Assembly: GCA_964487255.1 (NCBI GenBank)
Contig: CAZAQV010000022.1
Coordinates: 1 to 64,000, forward strand
From: CAZAQV01 sp964487255
GTDB taxonomy: Bacteria > Myxococcota_A > Polyangia > Polyangiales > CAZAQV01
Direction: 5' to 3'
Length of the DNA: 64,000 nt
This document shows, in pieces, positions 1 to 8,431 of this stretch. Each line of letters opens with the position of its first letter. Positions within the stretch are counted from its first letter, which is position 1. A model generated the notes under the pieces. It was not told the DNA's origin. It saw only the letters and a list, made by a program, of their open reading frames with translations, and did not search any database. Position numbers and translations under genes: made by a program.

Positions 1-141
1 ATGTGCTCATCCGTAGCGTAGATCACAATCCTCAACCCTAATCAAGTAGTGCTAGGCGTCCGCCACCGTCTCGTTCTTCGAGTTCGATCGTTGGCTCCAT
101 CGCTCCAGCTTAACTGATCTCAGGCGCGCAGTGCCTACGAT

Positions 142-1401
142 TTAGCCCCGCGACAAACTCGCGTACACCTCGCGGTGGTCGAGGAGGCCCAGGTGGTTGG
201 CGCCGTAGACGACGGTTTGGTTTGCGTCGGGGAAGCCGAGCGTGCGTTCGGGGTCGCGGTGGCGACCGAGTGCGCTCTCCACGCTGACCATCCCGTCTCC
301 GAGCGGCGCTTCAGAAGGCTTTGCCGATTTGCTGGCGGCGATGGCGTAGCAAGCGACGCCCTTCGGCAAACTGAGTTTGGTGCGTTGGTCCTGCGCGAGC
401 GCAAAACGGTCTTTACCTTCCCAATGTTCGTCGAGGACATTGCCGAACCGCAAGTCGGTGACGCCTGCGCTGCGAATCTGACCGAGGCGCACGAATGGCG
501 CAGTGTACGGTGTGACACCGAGGAGCGTTTCGACCCAGTTGCCCGCGCGCTCGAGCGGCGCGCCGTGGTGCGGCGAACCCAAGCATGCGAGCTTGCGGAC
601 GAGCGTTCGCCAGTGGTGACGTTTGCGCTCGCCGCTGTGACACGCGCTGCGCGCAACGAGTCCGCCCATGCTGTGGCCGAGCAGGGCGATTTCGTCGATA
701 GGGCCGGGCCAGGCAGCGACGAGCGACTCCATCTGCTCGGCGAACTCCGCGCCGTTGGTCGAGATGTGAAGGCCACTGTTGTAGCGAAGGTAAACCGGGG
801 TGTACCCCTGGTCGCGCGCCAACGCGAGGCCGTGGTCGTGGCCGTGCCGCGTCCACTGCAGCTCGTGCATACACGAGCCGTGCAGTAGGACGAGCAGTTT
901 AGGGCTGGGCTTTCCCAGCGCCGTGGTGAGCTCGCGGGGCGAAAGCGCAAGGGGCGCGCCGCGGGTGCAAAGCGCCATCTTGATCGCGAGCGGGTTTTGG
1001 CTGTGCTCGAGGTAGTCGCCGAGTACGCCGTTCAGCGCGGCAACGACGCCCCGCTGCTGTGGGCTCGGTGTGCTCTCGCCCAAAAGGGGTGCGAGCTGAG
1101 AGACCGCCAGCTCGATGCTGCTGCCGACCGCGTCGGTGGCGCCGACGATCGTCCCATAGATGGCTTGGGTCAGCAGGCTCGCCGGTCCTTGCAGTGGGCT
1201 TCCGAGCAGCGCCGGGCCGCTGGCGATGGTGCGGTGCAGGTCCTGGGCGAGTTGGGTGATTCCCTTGGTCGCGCCGATGGCGAGCTGGCTTGCGCCGCGA
1301 AGTGCGTCGGCGTGTTTGACGCGCGTCACGCGGCCGACCGGCTTCGGTCGTTCTGGGCAAGCAGCCGGGGCATCGATCCAGAGGATGGGGCCTTTTTGCA
1401 C
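142..1401 (-). CDS. Alpha/beta-hydrolase, lipase/esterase (PGAP1-like)
   Basis: Predicted serine esterase or lipase of 419 residues. A typical oxyanion-hole strand VLLHG lies at about residues 171-175, the nucleophile elbow GHSMGG at 242-247 (Ser244), a GDGMVS segment around 368-373 that probably carries the acid (Asp369), and the catalytic His in NHLGLL at about 403. The segment LGSPHHGAPLER is characteristic of PGAP1-like and triacylglycerol lipases. The first 160 residues are Ala-rich, probably helical, without a clear signal peptide, so the location may be cytoplasmic. It is transcribed away from the HMA gene downstream on the other strand. The substrate is unknown. A decayed lipase lies at 10945-11354, so this is the only intact lipase recognised here. 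Confidence 0.85.
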   Translation of the reverse strand: MQKGPILWIDAPAACPERPKPVGRVTRVKHADALRGASQLAIGATKGITQLAQDLHRTIASGPALLGSPLQGPASLLTQAIYGTIVGATDAVGSSIELAVSQLAPLLGESTPSPQQRGVVAALNGVLGDYLEHSQNPLAIKMALCTRGAPLALSPRELTTALGKPSPKLLVLLHGSCMHELQWTRHGHDHGLALARDQGYTPVYLRYNSGLHISTNGAEFAEQMESLVAAWPGPIDEIALLGHSMGGLVARSACHSGERKRHHWRTLVRKLACLGSPHHGAPLERAGNWVETLLGVTPYTAPFVRLGQIRSAGVTDLRFGNVLDEHWEGKDRFALAQDQRTKLSLPKGVACYAIAASKSAKPSEAPLGDGMVSVESALGRHRDPERTLGFPDANQTVVYGANHLGLLDHREVYASLSRG

Positions 1402-1495
1402 CGCGTCAAGCCGCGTAAACTTGGGGACGCGCCTCCAGCGTCAACTTGTTCCTCAAGCCTTGTCGCCAATCGTCGCTTGCTCTACAACTCAGGGC

Positions 1496-1837
1496 ATGAA
1501 GAAGCTTGTTTCGGTATTCGCCCTTGTCGCCTCTGCCTTCGTTTTCGCCCCCGCCACCTCCTTCGCTTGCGGAGGCGACGAGCCGCACGCAGACAAGGAC
1601 GCCGCACCTGAGTCGGCCACGCATGCCACTTTTGCGGTCGAGAAAATGAGCTGCGGCGACTGCGCCAGCAAAATTCAGAAGGCCGTCAAGGCCATGGACG
1701 GCGTGTACACCGTCAACGTGAGCTTCAAGAAGGCGCGCGTCAGCGTTGCGTTCGATGCCAAGTCCACCAGCGCAGCCAAGATTCGCAAGGCCATCGAAAA
1801 GCTTGGCTACACCGCGAGCGTCGCCGGCAACGCCTAA
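1496..1837 (+). CDS. Secreted heavy-metal-associated (HMA) domain protein
   Basis: 113 residues: a signal peptide (MKKLVSVFALVASAFVFAPA, cleavage near residue 24), a short acidic linker, then one HMA ferredoxin-like domain. The metal motif is MSCGDC with Cys53 and Cys56, the soft-metal pair used by copper chaperones and MerP. The MSC in place of MTC is a small variation. The ATG at 1496 is chosen because it begins an excellent signal peptide; the frame is open further upstream but reads as antisense to the lipase. An exported HMA protein suggests periplasmic copper or mercury binding. The copper-oxidase run begins 3 kb away, so a link in copper handling is possible but unproven. Confidence 0.85.
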   Translation: MKKLVSVFALVASAFVFAPATSFACGGDEPHADKDAAPESATHATFAVEKMSCGDCASKIQKAVKAMDGVYTVNVSFKKARVSVAFDAKSTSAAKIRKAIEKLGYTASVAGNA

Positions 1838-1856
1838 CGCGTCGCTGCGCTAGGCG
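1831..1856. terminator. Stem-loop between convergent genes
   Basis: CGCCTA at 1831-1836 pairs with TAGGCG at 1851-1856, with three further pairs inside after one mismatch. The hairpin overlaps the stop codons of two convergent genes. There is no U-run, so a bidirectional terminator role is inference from position only. Confidence 0.4.
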
Positions 1857-2407
1857 TCGAGCAAGTTCGCGCCTTGGCGCTGGTAGATGTCGATGAACGC
1901 GAGAAGCTCCCGAACCCAGGGTCGCGCTTGGTTGCCGTCGAAGCCAAAGACATAGGAGGAGCCACCCATGCCGGCTCTGCCCGCGGGGATCGCAATGGCG
2001 CGCGCGTCCATGGGTAAGAGCAGCGCATCTTCAGGTTTGCACTCGTAGAGGTAGCGGCGCTTGCCGTGCTTTTGTCGTTTTGCGTGCACCCAGCAGCCCG
2101 CTTGCCACCCGACGAGCACCGTCTCGTCGTTTTCCGGGCGCGTCGCAACCGAGATGACCGTCACCCCCACCTGAAAACTCGCGCTCGCGTGCCGGGTGCC
2201 GAGCCGCGCAAGGTCGACGCTCTGGGCCTGGATGAAGCCACGGTGCTTGCCGTCGATGACTTCAAAGTTGCGCGCCTTTTCGGCGTCGCCGGCGCTCTGT
2301 TTGGCGCTGCTTTGCGCCGCGTCGTCCTCGGGGTGCGCGCCGTAGTACTCGGCCCAGCCCAGCTTGTTGACGATGACTCGCTCTTCGTTGATCTCCACCC
2401 CTTTCAC
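1850..2407 (-). CDS. Paralogue A of a small conserved protein (NxGW...YYG family)
   Basis: 185 residues, no signal peptide, no membrane segment. It shares clear full-length similarity with the product of 4173-4703: INEERVI, an NKxGWxxYYG start, RNFEVIDGKHRGxIQA, RLGTRHA.ASFQ.GVTV.SVAT, VGWQ, YEC.PEDA.LLP and a C-terminal helix ending in a FI. motif. From memory the plan (GW..YY near the N-terminus, a GxxQ strand, VVGW, a LLP strand) resembles an N-terminal module seen in front of some HNH or restriction-like nucleases, but no nuclease motif is present here. Initiation is at GTG 2407, which aligns with the paralogue. The two copies flank the Hint lipoprotein; the function is unknown. Confidence 0.75.
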   Translation of the reverse strand: MKGVEINEERVIVNKLGWAEYYGAHPEDDAAQSSAKQSAGDAEKARNFEVIDGKHRGFIQAQSVDLARLGTRHASASFQVGVTVISVATRPENDETVLVGWQAGCWVHAKRQKHGKRRYLYECKPEDALLLPMDARAIAIPAGRAGMGGSSYVFGFDGNQARPWVRELLAFIDIYQRQGANLLDA

Positions 2408-2441
2408 GTAACATATCTACGTGAACTTGGGTGCTGAGCTG

Positions 2442-4025
2442 TCATTTTGGCGGTTCGCAGCCGAAGTCTTTTTGCGTGGCGCTGCCGCAACGTGACCGCG
2501 CACGGCAGGGTTTGGCGGCGAAGCGAAGGAGGACTTTGGCGGTCTGTCCAACGGGCACTTGGCTCACGCGAAAGCGGACCGGGTCGTAGCCGTCGATTTC
2601 GGCGCGGTAAGTTCCTCCGCCACGAAGGTGGGTGCGAAAGCGGCCGTTCTTATCAAAGCGCAGGGTGCGAAGCTTCTCGGTGCTTCCCTCACGGTAAACC
2701 TTGCCGAGCCGATGCTCCATCATGTTCCAGTGTGCGGGCTTGGGCGAGCCGCCGCACCAGGGGCGGTTTGAAAAGCGAGCGAGTCCTTCCACACGCCGCA
2801 CGTCCGCCGAGCTCGTCTCGAGCAGCGTGCTTCCCACGGGAACGCCGTTTGCCCAGTAAACGCCAGTGGGCCCTTCGGGCAAGACGTCGCGCGTGATATG
2901 GCGAGCGTAGGGCTTGTGTTCGATCCGCGTCACCGTGCTGCCGTCGTAGGGTGCGCCGACGGTGAGCGTTTCGAGCCCTCTGCCGTTCGCATCCGGGTGG
3001 CCGACCGAGGCACGGAGCGAGCGTCCGTCCGCCAAGGTTAGCTCCACGACTTGATGTTGCGGCCCTACCATGCCGCAGGTGGTGCCGCGTACGGTCGTCG
3101 CGACCTTGTTTCCCTGCGCGTCGCGCGTGTAGATCGGCATGCCGCGCTCAAGTCGGTAGAGCGTGACGTCGCCGTCGGGCGTCGCAATTGGCGCGTCGGG
3201 CGGCAGGCACTTTTTGTGACACGGCCGATAGCGCGCGCGGTAGCAGCCCCGCTGCTCGTCTTGCGCAATGAAAGTTCCATCACGGAGGTTTTTGATGACT
3301 GCGGGGGGCCTGTACTTGGCTGCGGCCTTTTCGTCCGGCACGGCCGAGCAATAGTGTTCGTAGACTTCGACGATCGGCCAGCGCATGAGCTTAGTTCTTG
3401 CTGGAAGCGTTCCGCACTTTTTGCGGCACGGCGCGTAGCGGGCGACAAAGCAGCGCGTTTCGCTCTGCGCGACAAAGGTCCCGTCGCCAAGGTAACGCAG
3501 CACTTTGTGGGCCTGGGCGCGCTTTTTTGCAATGGGCCGTGCGCTGCACTCGGCTCGCTGCAGCGCAATGACGGCCTCTTCCTTGAGCGCCTCGAGCGAA
3601 GCTTTGGCGCACGGGTGAGGCGAACGTTGAGCAGGCGTGCTTTGAAGTGGCGGCTTGACGGGCTTGGGCGGTTGCGCCGCGGCGGGCACGTCCTTCGCCA
3701 ACGGGTTGAAGAACCCGCACGCGTCATTGGGGTCGGGGCATCCGTCTTCGTCCTGGCAGCCGTTGTATTGCTCGAGTTCGTGCGGGCAGCAGTCGTCGAT
3801 GTCGGGGATGCGGTCGCCGTCGCTATCGAACGCCGGGTGGTTTCGCCAGTCCTGCTGCACGTGCGCGCTGCTGTCGGCGCCCGGATCCAGCGCTGCAGTC
3901 TGCGGCGCGCTGCGCACAGTTGGCTCTTCGGCGGTCGAGCTGGCTGCGCTCGGTGCGCCGCACCCGATGATCGAAAGCAGCGCCGCAGCCAGTGCGCAAT
4001 CGCTCCTGCGTCCCCCCACATTCAT
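2442..4025 (-). CDS. Lipoprotein with TSP3-type repeat, DGTF repeats and a Hint domain
   Basis: 527 residues starting at ATG 4025, giving the signal ALLSIIGC with lipid Cys22. Order of parts: a calcium-binding thrombospondin-3-like stretch (DSDGDRIPDIDD, about 67-78), a Pro-rich linker, two copies of a Cys-containing unit (DGTFVAQ...RYAPCRKKC at about 181-204 and DGTFIAQ...RYRPCHKKC at 249-273), then a Hedgehog/intein-fold domain from Cys273 (CLPPDAPIATPDG) through SVGHPD with His343 to YWANGVPVGS near 390-400. A Gly/Arg-rich tail of about 125 residues follows. The expected terminal HN of a splicing or cleaving Hint is replaced by VGST, so C-terminal cleavage is doubtful while N-terminal Cys chemistry could remain. 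It is flanked by the two paralogues. Confidence 0.8.
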   Translation of the reverse strand: MNVGGRRSDCALAAALLSIIGCGAPSAASSTAEEPTVRSAPQTAALDPGADSSAHVQQDWRNHPAFDSDGDRIPDIDDCCPHELEQYNGCQDEDGCPDPNDACGFFNPLAKDVPAAAQPPKPVKPPLQSTPAQRSPHPCAKASLEALKEEAVIALQRAECSARPIAKKRAQAHKVLRYLGDGTFVAQSETRCFVARYAPCRKKCGTLPARTKLMRWPIVEVYEHYCSAVPDEKAAAKYRPPAVIKNLRDGTFIAQDEQRGCYRARYRPCHKKCLPPDAPIATPDGDVTLYRLERGMPIYTRDAQGNKVATTVRGTTCGMVGPQHQVVELTLADGRSLRASVGHPDANGRGLETLTVGAPYDGSTVTRIEHKPYARHITRDVLPEGPTGVYWANGVPVGSTLLETSSADVRRVEGLARFSNRPWCGGSPKPAHWNMMEHRLGKVYREGSTEKLRTLRFDKNGRFRTHLRGGGTYRAEIDGYDPVRFRVSQVPVGQTAKVLLRFAAKPCRARSRCGSATQKDFGCEPPK

Positions 4026-4172
4026 GCACCAACCATAGCAGAGGCTGGGGTTCGATTGAGCTGGGTCTGCGCACTGCGGGATGATAGGGTGCGTGCCTTG
4101 CGGGGCTTGGGTTGAAGTGTCGTCGGGCGTCAAACGCTACGGAATGCCCACTGGTCATGCGTGGCGTGCTTG

Positions 4173-4703
4173 TCACGCGGCCCAGTTTTCTCCGTCGTAC
4201 TCTTCGATAAAAGCGATGGCTTCTTGCACCCAGGCGCGGTCGTTGCCGTGGGTGTCCTGGGCAAAGGTGTGGCGGGTTTGGCCCATGCCTTCTTTGCCGC
4301 TCGGGATTTCATGCGTGCGCGCTTCAAGCGGCAGGATGACAGCATCTTCGGGGTTGCACTCGTACAAGAAGCTGCGTCCGTCGAGTTCTTGCCGCGAGGC
4401 ATGTGCCCAGCAACTGTGTTGCCAACCGACGACGAATTGTGCGCCGCTATCGGGATGCGTTGCGACCGAGACAACGGTCACGCCCATCTGAAAGCTTGCC
4501 GTGGCATGTCGGGTGCCCAGACGCTTGAGGTTGACGCTCTTAGCCTGGATGTGCCCACGGTGTTTGCCGTCGATGACCTCGAAGTTTCTCGCATCGCCAG
4601 CGTCCGCGTTGTCGTGCGCGTCGTCCTCGGGGCGCGCGCCGTAATACTTCATCCAACCGACCTTATTAAAAATGACCCGCTCTTCGTTAATGTCCACTGC
4701 CAC
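4173..4703 (-). CDS. Paralogue B of the NxGW...YYG family
   Basis: About 177 residues from a GTG at 4703, 12 bases after an AGAAGG Shine-Dalgarno-like sequence. This start aligns with paralogue A; the frame is open up to 4823 but the extra residues have no counterpart in A. Shared blocks include VDINEERVIFNKVGW, NFEVIDGKHRGHIQAKS, RLGTRHATASFQMGVTVVSVAT, VVGWQHSCWAHA and LYECNPEDAVILPLEAR. It has no signal peptide and no recognised catalytic motif. With the Hint lipoprotein gene between the copies, either a tandem duplication separated by insertion or a three-gene module is possible. The function is unknown. Confidence 0.72.
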   Translation of the reverse strand: MAVDINEERVIFNKVGWMKYYGARPEDDAHDNADAGDARNFEVIDGKHRGHIQAKSVNLKRLGTRHATASFQMGVTVVSVATHPDSGAQFVVGWQHSCWAHASRQELDGRSFLYECNPEDAVILPLEARTHEIPSGKEGMGQTRHTFAQDTHGNDRAWVQEAIAFIEEYDGENWAA

Positions 4704-4947
4704 GGAGTAACACACCTTCTCGCTGCATGTTAGCGGGTCTCGTACAAGCGCTGCACAGACCCAGCGGTGATCCTTCGATGTCGCAAGGAACATATTTGTC
4801 GCACGCGTGTCAGCTTGCCTCACATCACACGCACAGTTGGGGCTGTACGGGTAGAAGAATGCTGCATGTGAGGGTGGTACCGAAGTTGCAGTATGCGCGC
4901 AGTGCCTTTGCGCCCTAATGCTAGCGAGGTAGAAAGTGAGTTAGTGA

Positions 4948-5907
4948 GTGAATAAGACAATTTTAGCAATGATGTGTGCCTTGGTGGCTGCGCCTGTCGC
5001 AGCCCAGGATGACGATGTGGCGGGTGAATCCGAGTTCGACGCGGAGGCGTCGGCTGAAGCGGAAGCTGATGTCGATACAGAAGCCGATGTCGACACCAGC
5101 CAAGATGCCGAGGACCCTACTGTTCCAGATGGCAACGAGTTCTATGAAGAGGCGGTTGATGCCGACCCCATTTCGTTCGCCTACACGCAACGCTCTCTGA
5201 CCGTACCCCACGGTACGTTACGCATTGACTTGGGGCCTGCCGACCGCGCCCTTTTGCAGCGAGGCGGCCTACACATTCTTCACGCAGACTTCTCGGACAT
5301 GGTTCCTGGGGCAGAGGATACCTACGTGTCACTCAATGCAGGCGTGGCGTTCGGTTTGTGGGAGAACCTTGAAGTCGGCGCCATCGTGTTGCCACTGCAG
5401 CTCACGCCCGATGTCGACTACTACAACCCCGGCATCTATACGCGCTTTCAGTTTGTCGAAGGCGAGCTCCAGCTGGCCGCTCAAGCGAGCGCATTGATTC
5501 CAGTGCAAGAGGGTGCCGACTTCCAACTCGCGCTCTCAATACCCATTCGCTACATCGTCAACTCGTCGGTGTATGTGAACACCGGCGTCCAAATGGCCAT
5601 CACGTTCGGCGATGACACGAGCTTCGGTCTAAGCGTGCCGGTCGAACTTGCGATGAACTTCACCGAGCAGTTGTTCGCCGGTATCACCACGGGCATCGTG
5701 CATCCCAATTTTGACGTCGGTGATCCGAGCCTGCAAGCGGGTGTGTTCGCTGGCTATACCATCCCCATGGGCTCAGGGATGTTGCTGGATGCAACGGTCG
5801 ACTTTTCTTTTCCAAGTATCGTGCAGTTTGGCGAAGGCGACACCCTTAATCCTGACATCTTCCAGTTCATGGTGGGTGCAGTCGCACGGGCAGATCTCTT
5901 CCAGTAG
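4948..5907 (+). CDS. Exported acidic-linker protein, probable outer-membrane beta-barrel
   Basis: 319 residues from a GTG start. Signal peptide MNKTILAMMCALVAAPVAA with cleavage before QDDD, then about 50 residues made almost only of Asp, Glu, Ala, Val and Ser (DVDTEADVDTSQDAEDP), then a beta-rich body of alternating hydrophobic residues ending in the aromatic residue-containing VARADLFQ, as in outer-membrane barrels. No enzymatic motif was seen. It is the first gene of a tightly packed run with the multicopper oxidase, 39 bases downstream. The acidic linker could bind cations. The family is not recognised; surface or outer-membrane location is inferred. Confidence 0.75.
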   Translation: MNKTILAMMCALVAAPVAAQDDDVAGESEFDAEASAEAEADVDTEADVDTSQDAEDPTVPDGNEFYEEAVDADPISFAYTQRSLTVPHGTLRIDLGPADRALLQRGGLHILHADFSDMVPGAEDTYVSLNAGVAFGLWENLEVGAIVLPLQLTPDVDYYNPGIYTRFQFVEGELQLAAQASALIPVQEGADFQLALSIPIRYIVNSSVYVNTGVQMAITFGDDTSFGLSVPVELAMNFTEQLFAGITTGIVHPNFDVGDPSLQAGVFAGYTIPMGSGMLLDATVDFSFPSIVQFGEGDTLNPDIFQFMVGAVARADLFQ

Positions 5908-5946
5908 GTCGGAGCGCACTGCTTCGGAAAGAGGGGGAGCCAGCTG

Positions 5947-7224
5947 ATGTCAGCGGACGATGAAGAAAGCGAAAACGCACGCAGCGGTGTGAGCCGGCGC
6001 GGGGCGCTCAGCCTTGGTGTAGGAACACTTGGCGCGCTCGGTGTCGCGCGCACTGCCAAAGCCCATACAACGGCTGTGCACGACGAGCCGGCGCGCGCTG
6101 CTTATCCCGACTACGGTCTGGAGGCGCGACAACTCGAAAACCGTGGACGGGGCATGGACATGAAGCGCAAGTGGGAGCCCACGCCGCCCACCGACGCGCC
6201 CAAAGACGAGAGTGCCTACAAAAAGTTTAAGATCGACGTGCGCATCATTGAGCACGAGTACGTTCCGGGCATTCGCACAAACGTGCTCGCTTTCAACAAC
6301 CAAGTTCCCGGCCCGTTGATCCGCGTCAAAGAGGGCGATTGGGTGCACGTCGACTTCAAAAACGAGACCGACTTGATGCACACCATTCATTGGCACGGGA
6401 TGATGGTGCCCGAAAACATGGATGGCGTGCCCTACGTCACCCAGCCGCCCACGATGCCAGGTCAGACCTTTGTCTACCGCTTTCGGGCGCTTCCGTACGG
6501 AACACATTTTTACCACTGCCATTTTGGTACGCCGCTTCACATGCACCACGCCATGCACGGCGCGCTTATCGTCGATTCGGACGACGACCCGATCCGCAGG
6601 CAGTTTCCTTATACGCGCGAGTACACGTTGATACTCAATCAAGTGAACACCGCGATGACGCGCAACGGGCTAAACGCCATGCTCACACGCATGCGCGAGC
6701 GGATTGTTCTCATGAAGCGAAAGCGCGTCACCGGCGAGGTGCTCGCTCGTTTTAAAGACGTCAAGGCGTTCATGAAAGCGATTTCGGAGGGCTACATTCC
6801 GCCCTACCGTCAGTCCCGGCATGGCCCGCCATCGAGCGCGATGTTCAACATCTTCACCATGAACGGCAAGTCCTACCCGATGACGCCCAAACTTCTCATC
6901 AAACGTGACGAACTGATCCGTGTGCGGCTCATTAATGTGGGTTCGGTCGAGCATTACATGCACCTTCACGGTCACGATTTCTGGGAGGTGTGTCGAGATG
7001 GAGCGCCGCTACCACACGCGTTTCGGGGCAACACCATTCCCGTCACGCCGGGCCGCACCCACGACATCATCATCGAAGGGCGCAACCCTGGCACGTGGAC
7101 CTTTCACGATCATGCCGTGACACGCGCCACCAACAATGGCGTCTACCCCGGGGGCATCCTCACCGTACTTCACTACGAAGACTTCGTTCCCGAGTATCCA
7201 GAAAGGGTCGCGCTCGATGAGTAG
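5947..7224 (+). CDS. Tat-exported two-domain multicopper oxidase
   Basis: 425 residues. The N-terminus has a twin-arginine signal (SRRGALSLGVGTLGALG) ending near AKAH. Copper motifs: HTIHWHGM (about 144-150), YHCHFGTPLHMHHAMHG (about 187-203), HYMHLHGHDFW (about 335-345) and TFHDHAVTR (about 386-394). Eight His in four pairs can build the trinuclear cluster. The only HCH with the type-1 Cys, plus the following His and Met, sits in the first cupredoxin domain; the second has HDH instead. That matches the two-domain architecture called type C as I recall it, unlike three-domain laccases and CueO. Roughly 60 residues between the domains (LTRMRERIVLMKRKR onward) form a basic insertion. The substrate is unknown: cuprous, ferrous, manganous or phenolic are all possible. 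Confidence 0.92.
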   Translation: MSADDEESENARSGVSRRGALSLGVGTLGALGVARTAKAHTTAVHDEPARAAYPDYGLEARQLENRGRGMDMKRKWEPTPPTDAPKDESAYKKFKIDVRIIEHEYVPGIRTNVLAFNNQVPGPLIRVKEGDWVHVDFKNETDLMHTIHWHGMMVPENMDGVPYVTQPPTMPGQTFVYRFRALPYGTHFYHCHFGTPLHMHHAMHGALIVDSDDDPIRRQFPYTREYTLILNQVNTAMTRNGLNAMLTRMRERIVLMKRKRVTGEVLARFKDVKAFMKAISEGYIPPYRQSRHGPPSSAMFNIFTMNGKSYPMTPKLLIKRDELIRVRLINVGSVEHYMHLHGHDFWEVCRDGAPLPHAFRGNTIPVTPGRTHDIIIEGRNPGTWTFHDHAVTRATNNGVYPGGILTVLHYEDFVPEYPERVALDE

Positions 7225-8431
7225 GCCTTGGTTGATGTTGAGCGCAGTTGTGTTGACAGCGCTGAGCGCAACCTCGCGCAGCCGCGCTCAAGGCAATGTA
7301 GGCTCGCAAGGCGTCACCCCGCAGTGGACTTTTTCCGGGCGAGGGCTCTTGTCGACGCCGCTGGTGATCTCCGGAGACGACGAGCTTGACACCAAGTGGC
7401 ACCTGCTGGACATGGCCGACACGCATCTCTCAACGCGTGTCGATAGCGCGCTCTACGACGACACGATTGCAAGTTTTGCGTTGGGCGTTCGTATCACGGA
7501 CGCCGATAGCCCGCTGAGCCCTGCCTACCTCATGCAGGCGGAGGCGGCAGTGCAGGGGCGCTATCTTGCGCTTGAAGTTGGGCGCAGGCGTCGCCCGAGC
7601 GGAGGCGTGTCGTTTCCGACCTTGCGCGATGAAGACTTGATTGAGTTCATCTACCCTCTCAATCCTTACTCGCTCGCCGGGCTCGAAGAAGACGCCATCT
7701 TTACGGACTTGATTTCCGCAACCTTTCGGCTGGATTTTCGTTGGCACGCGCAGCTCTTTGTCGAGTCACTTCGCAACACAGAGAAGACGGGGAACGCCGC
7801 GGACCGCGCGGGTGTTCGGCCGAACTCAGGCGGGCTTCGACTCTTCTACAGTCAGCTTCCTGCCTTGCACCGGGTAAGCGTTGTGCGTGGAGTGGGCCTG
7901 GGCTTTTATCTACAACCCGATGGGGTCGACGGGCGAAAGCAAACGTTGTGGCAACTCAAAACGGACGCCGCCCTAAACCTTTGGCCCGACCCGATTCATG
8001 TGGTGGATGTGCGTGCAGTCGCACTCTATCAACACGGCTTCGAACAAGGGGTGTTTGAGAACGTCGGCAACACGTGGCGAACCAAGTATGTTAGCGGTGC
8101 GCTCGCGCTCCGATATCTCTACGCGCCCTATCAAGTCGATCGCTTTCAGGCGGCCGTTAACTTCGGCGCTCGTCGCTTGATCGACCAAGACGGTTGGGAG
8201 CTGATAGCGATACCCAATATCGTTTATCGCGCAGGGGCAAACCTCGATCTTGTAGCGCAGTATCTCTATCGCCACCGTTCGAGTGAGCTGTCGTCTCTCG
8301 ATGAGTTGGCGAGCGACGAGCATCGCATCGAACTTGCGCTTAGCTACACATTTAGTGTTCCGCTGTACGGAACGATCAATCTTCCCAGGGACCTTATCAA
8401 TGCGGATTACAACTATGTTCCCGTCAACTAG
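7217..8431 (+). CDS. Exported beta-rich outer-membrane-type protein
   Basis: 404 residues from ATG 7217, which overlaps the last 8 bases of the oxidase gene and follows AGAAAGGG, a good ribosome binding site. Signal peptide MSRPWLMLSAVVLTALSATS with cleavage near SRAQ. The body alternates polar and aromatic or hydrophobic residues with many Tyr and Leu (VAQYLYRHRSSEL, ALSYTFSVPLYG), as in 14- to 18-strand porins. No domain is named with confidence; it recalls large exported barrels accompanying respiratory or metal-oxidising modules. Translational overlap argues that it works with the oxidase, perhaps as an outer-membrane scaffold or pore. Confidence 0.75.
   Translation: MSRPWLMLSAVVLTALSATSRSRAQGNVGSQGVTPQWTFSGRGLLSTPLVISGDDELDTKWHLLDMADTHLSTRVDSALYDDTIASFALGVRITDADSPLSPAYLMQAEAAVQGRYLALEVGRRRRPSGGVSFPTLRDEDLIEFIYPLNPYSLAGLEEDAIFTDLISATFRLDFRWHAQLFVESLRNTEKTGNAADRAGVRPNSGGLRLFYSQLPALHRVSVVRGVGLGFYLQPDGVDGRKQTLWQLKTDAALNLWPDPIHVVDVRAVALYQHGFEQGVFENVGNTWRTKYVSGALALRYLYAPYQVDRFQAAVNFGARRLIDQDGWELIAIPNIVYRAGANLDLVAQYLYRHRSSELSSLDELASDEHRIELALSYTFSVPLYGTINLPRDLINADYNYVPVN

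Noticed and set aside
175..888. 237-residue forward open frame opposite the lipase gene
   Set aside because: Antisense to a gene with a full set of hydrolase motifs; composition Arg/Ala/Val biased with no domain.
3051..4115. 354-residue forward open frame opposite the Hint lipoprotein
   Set aside because: Shadow frame of GC-rich DNA; Arg-rich and without motifs.
4818..4873. 8-bp inverted repeat CCTCACAT/ATGTGAGG 40 bases apart upstream of the copper run
   Set aside because: Short and widely spaced; expected by chance several times in 64 kb.
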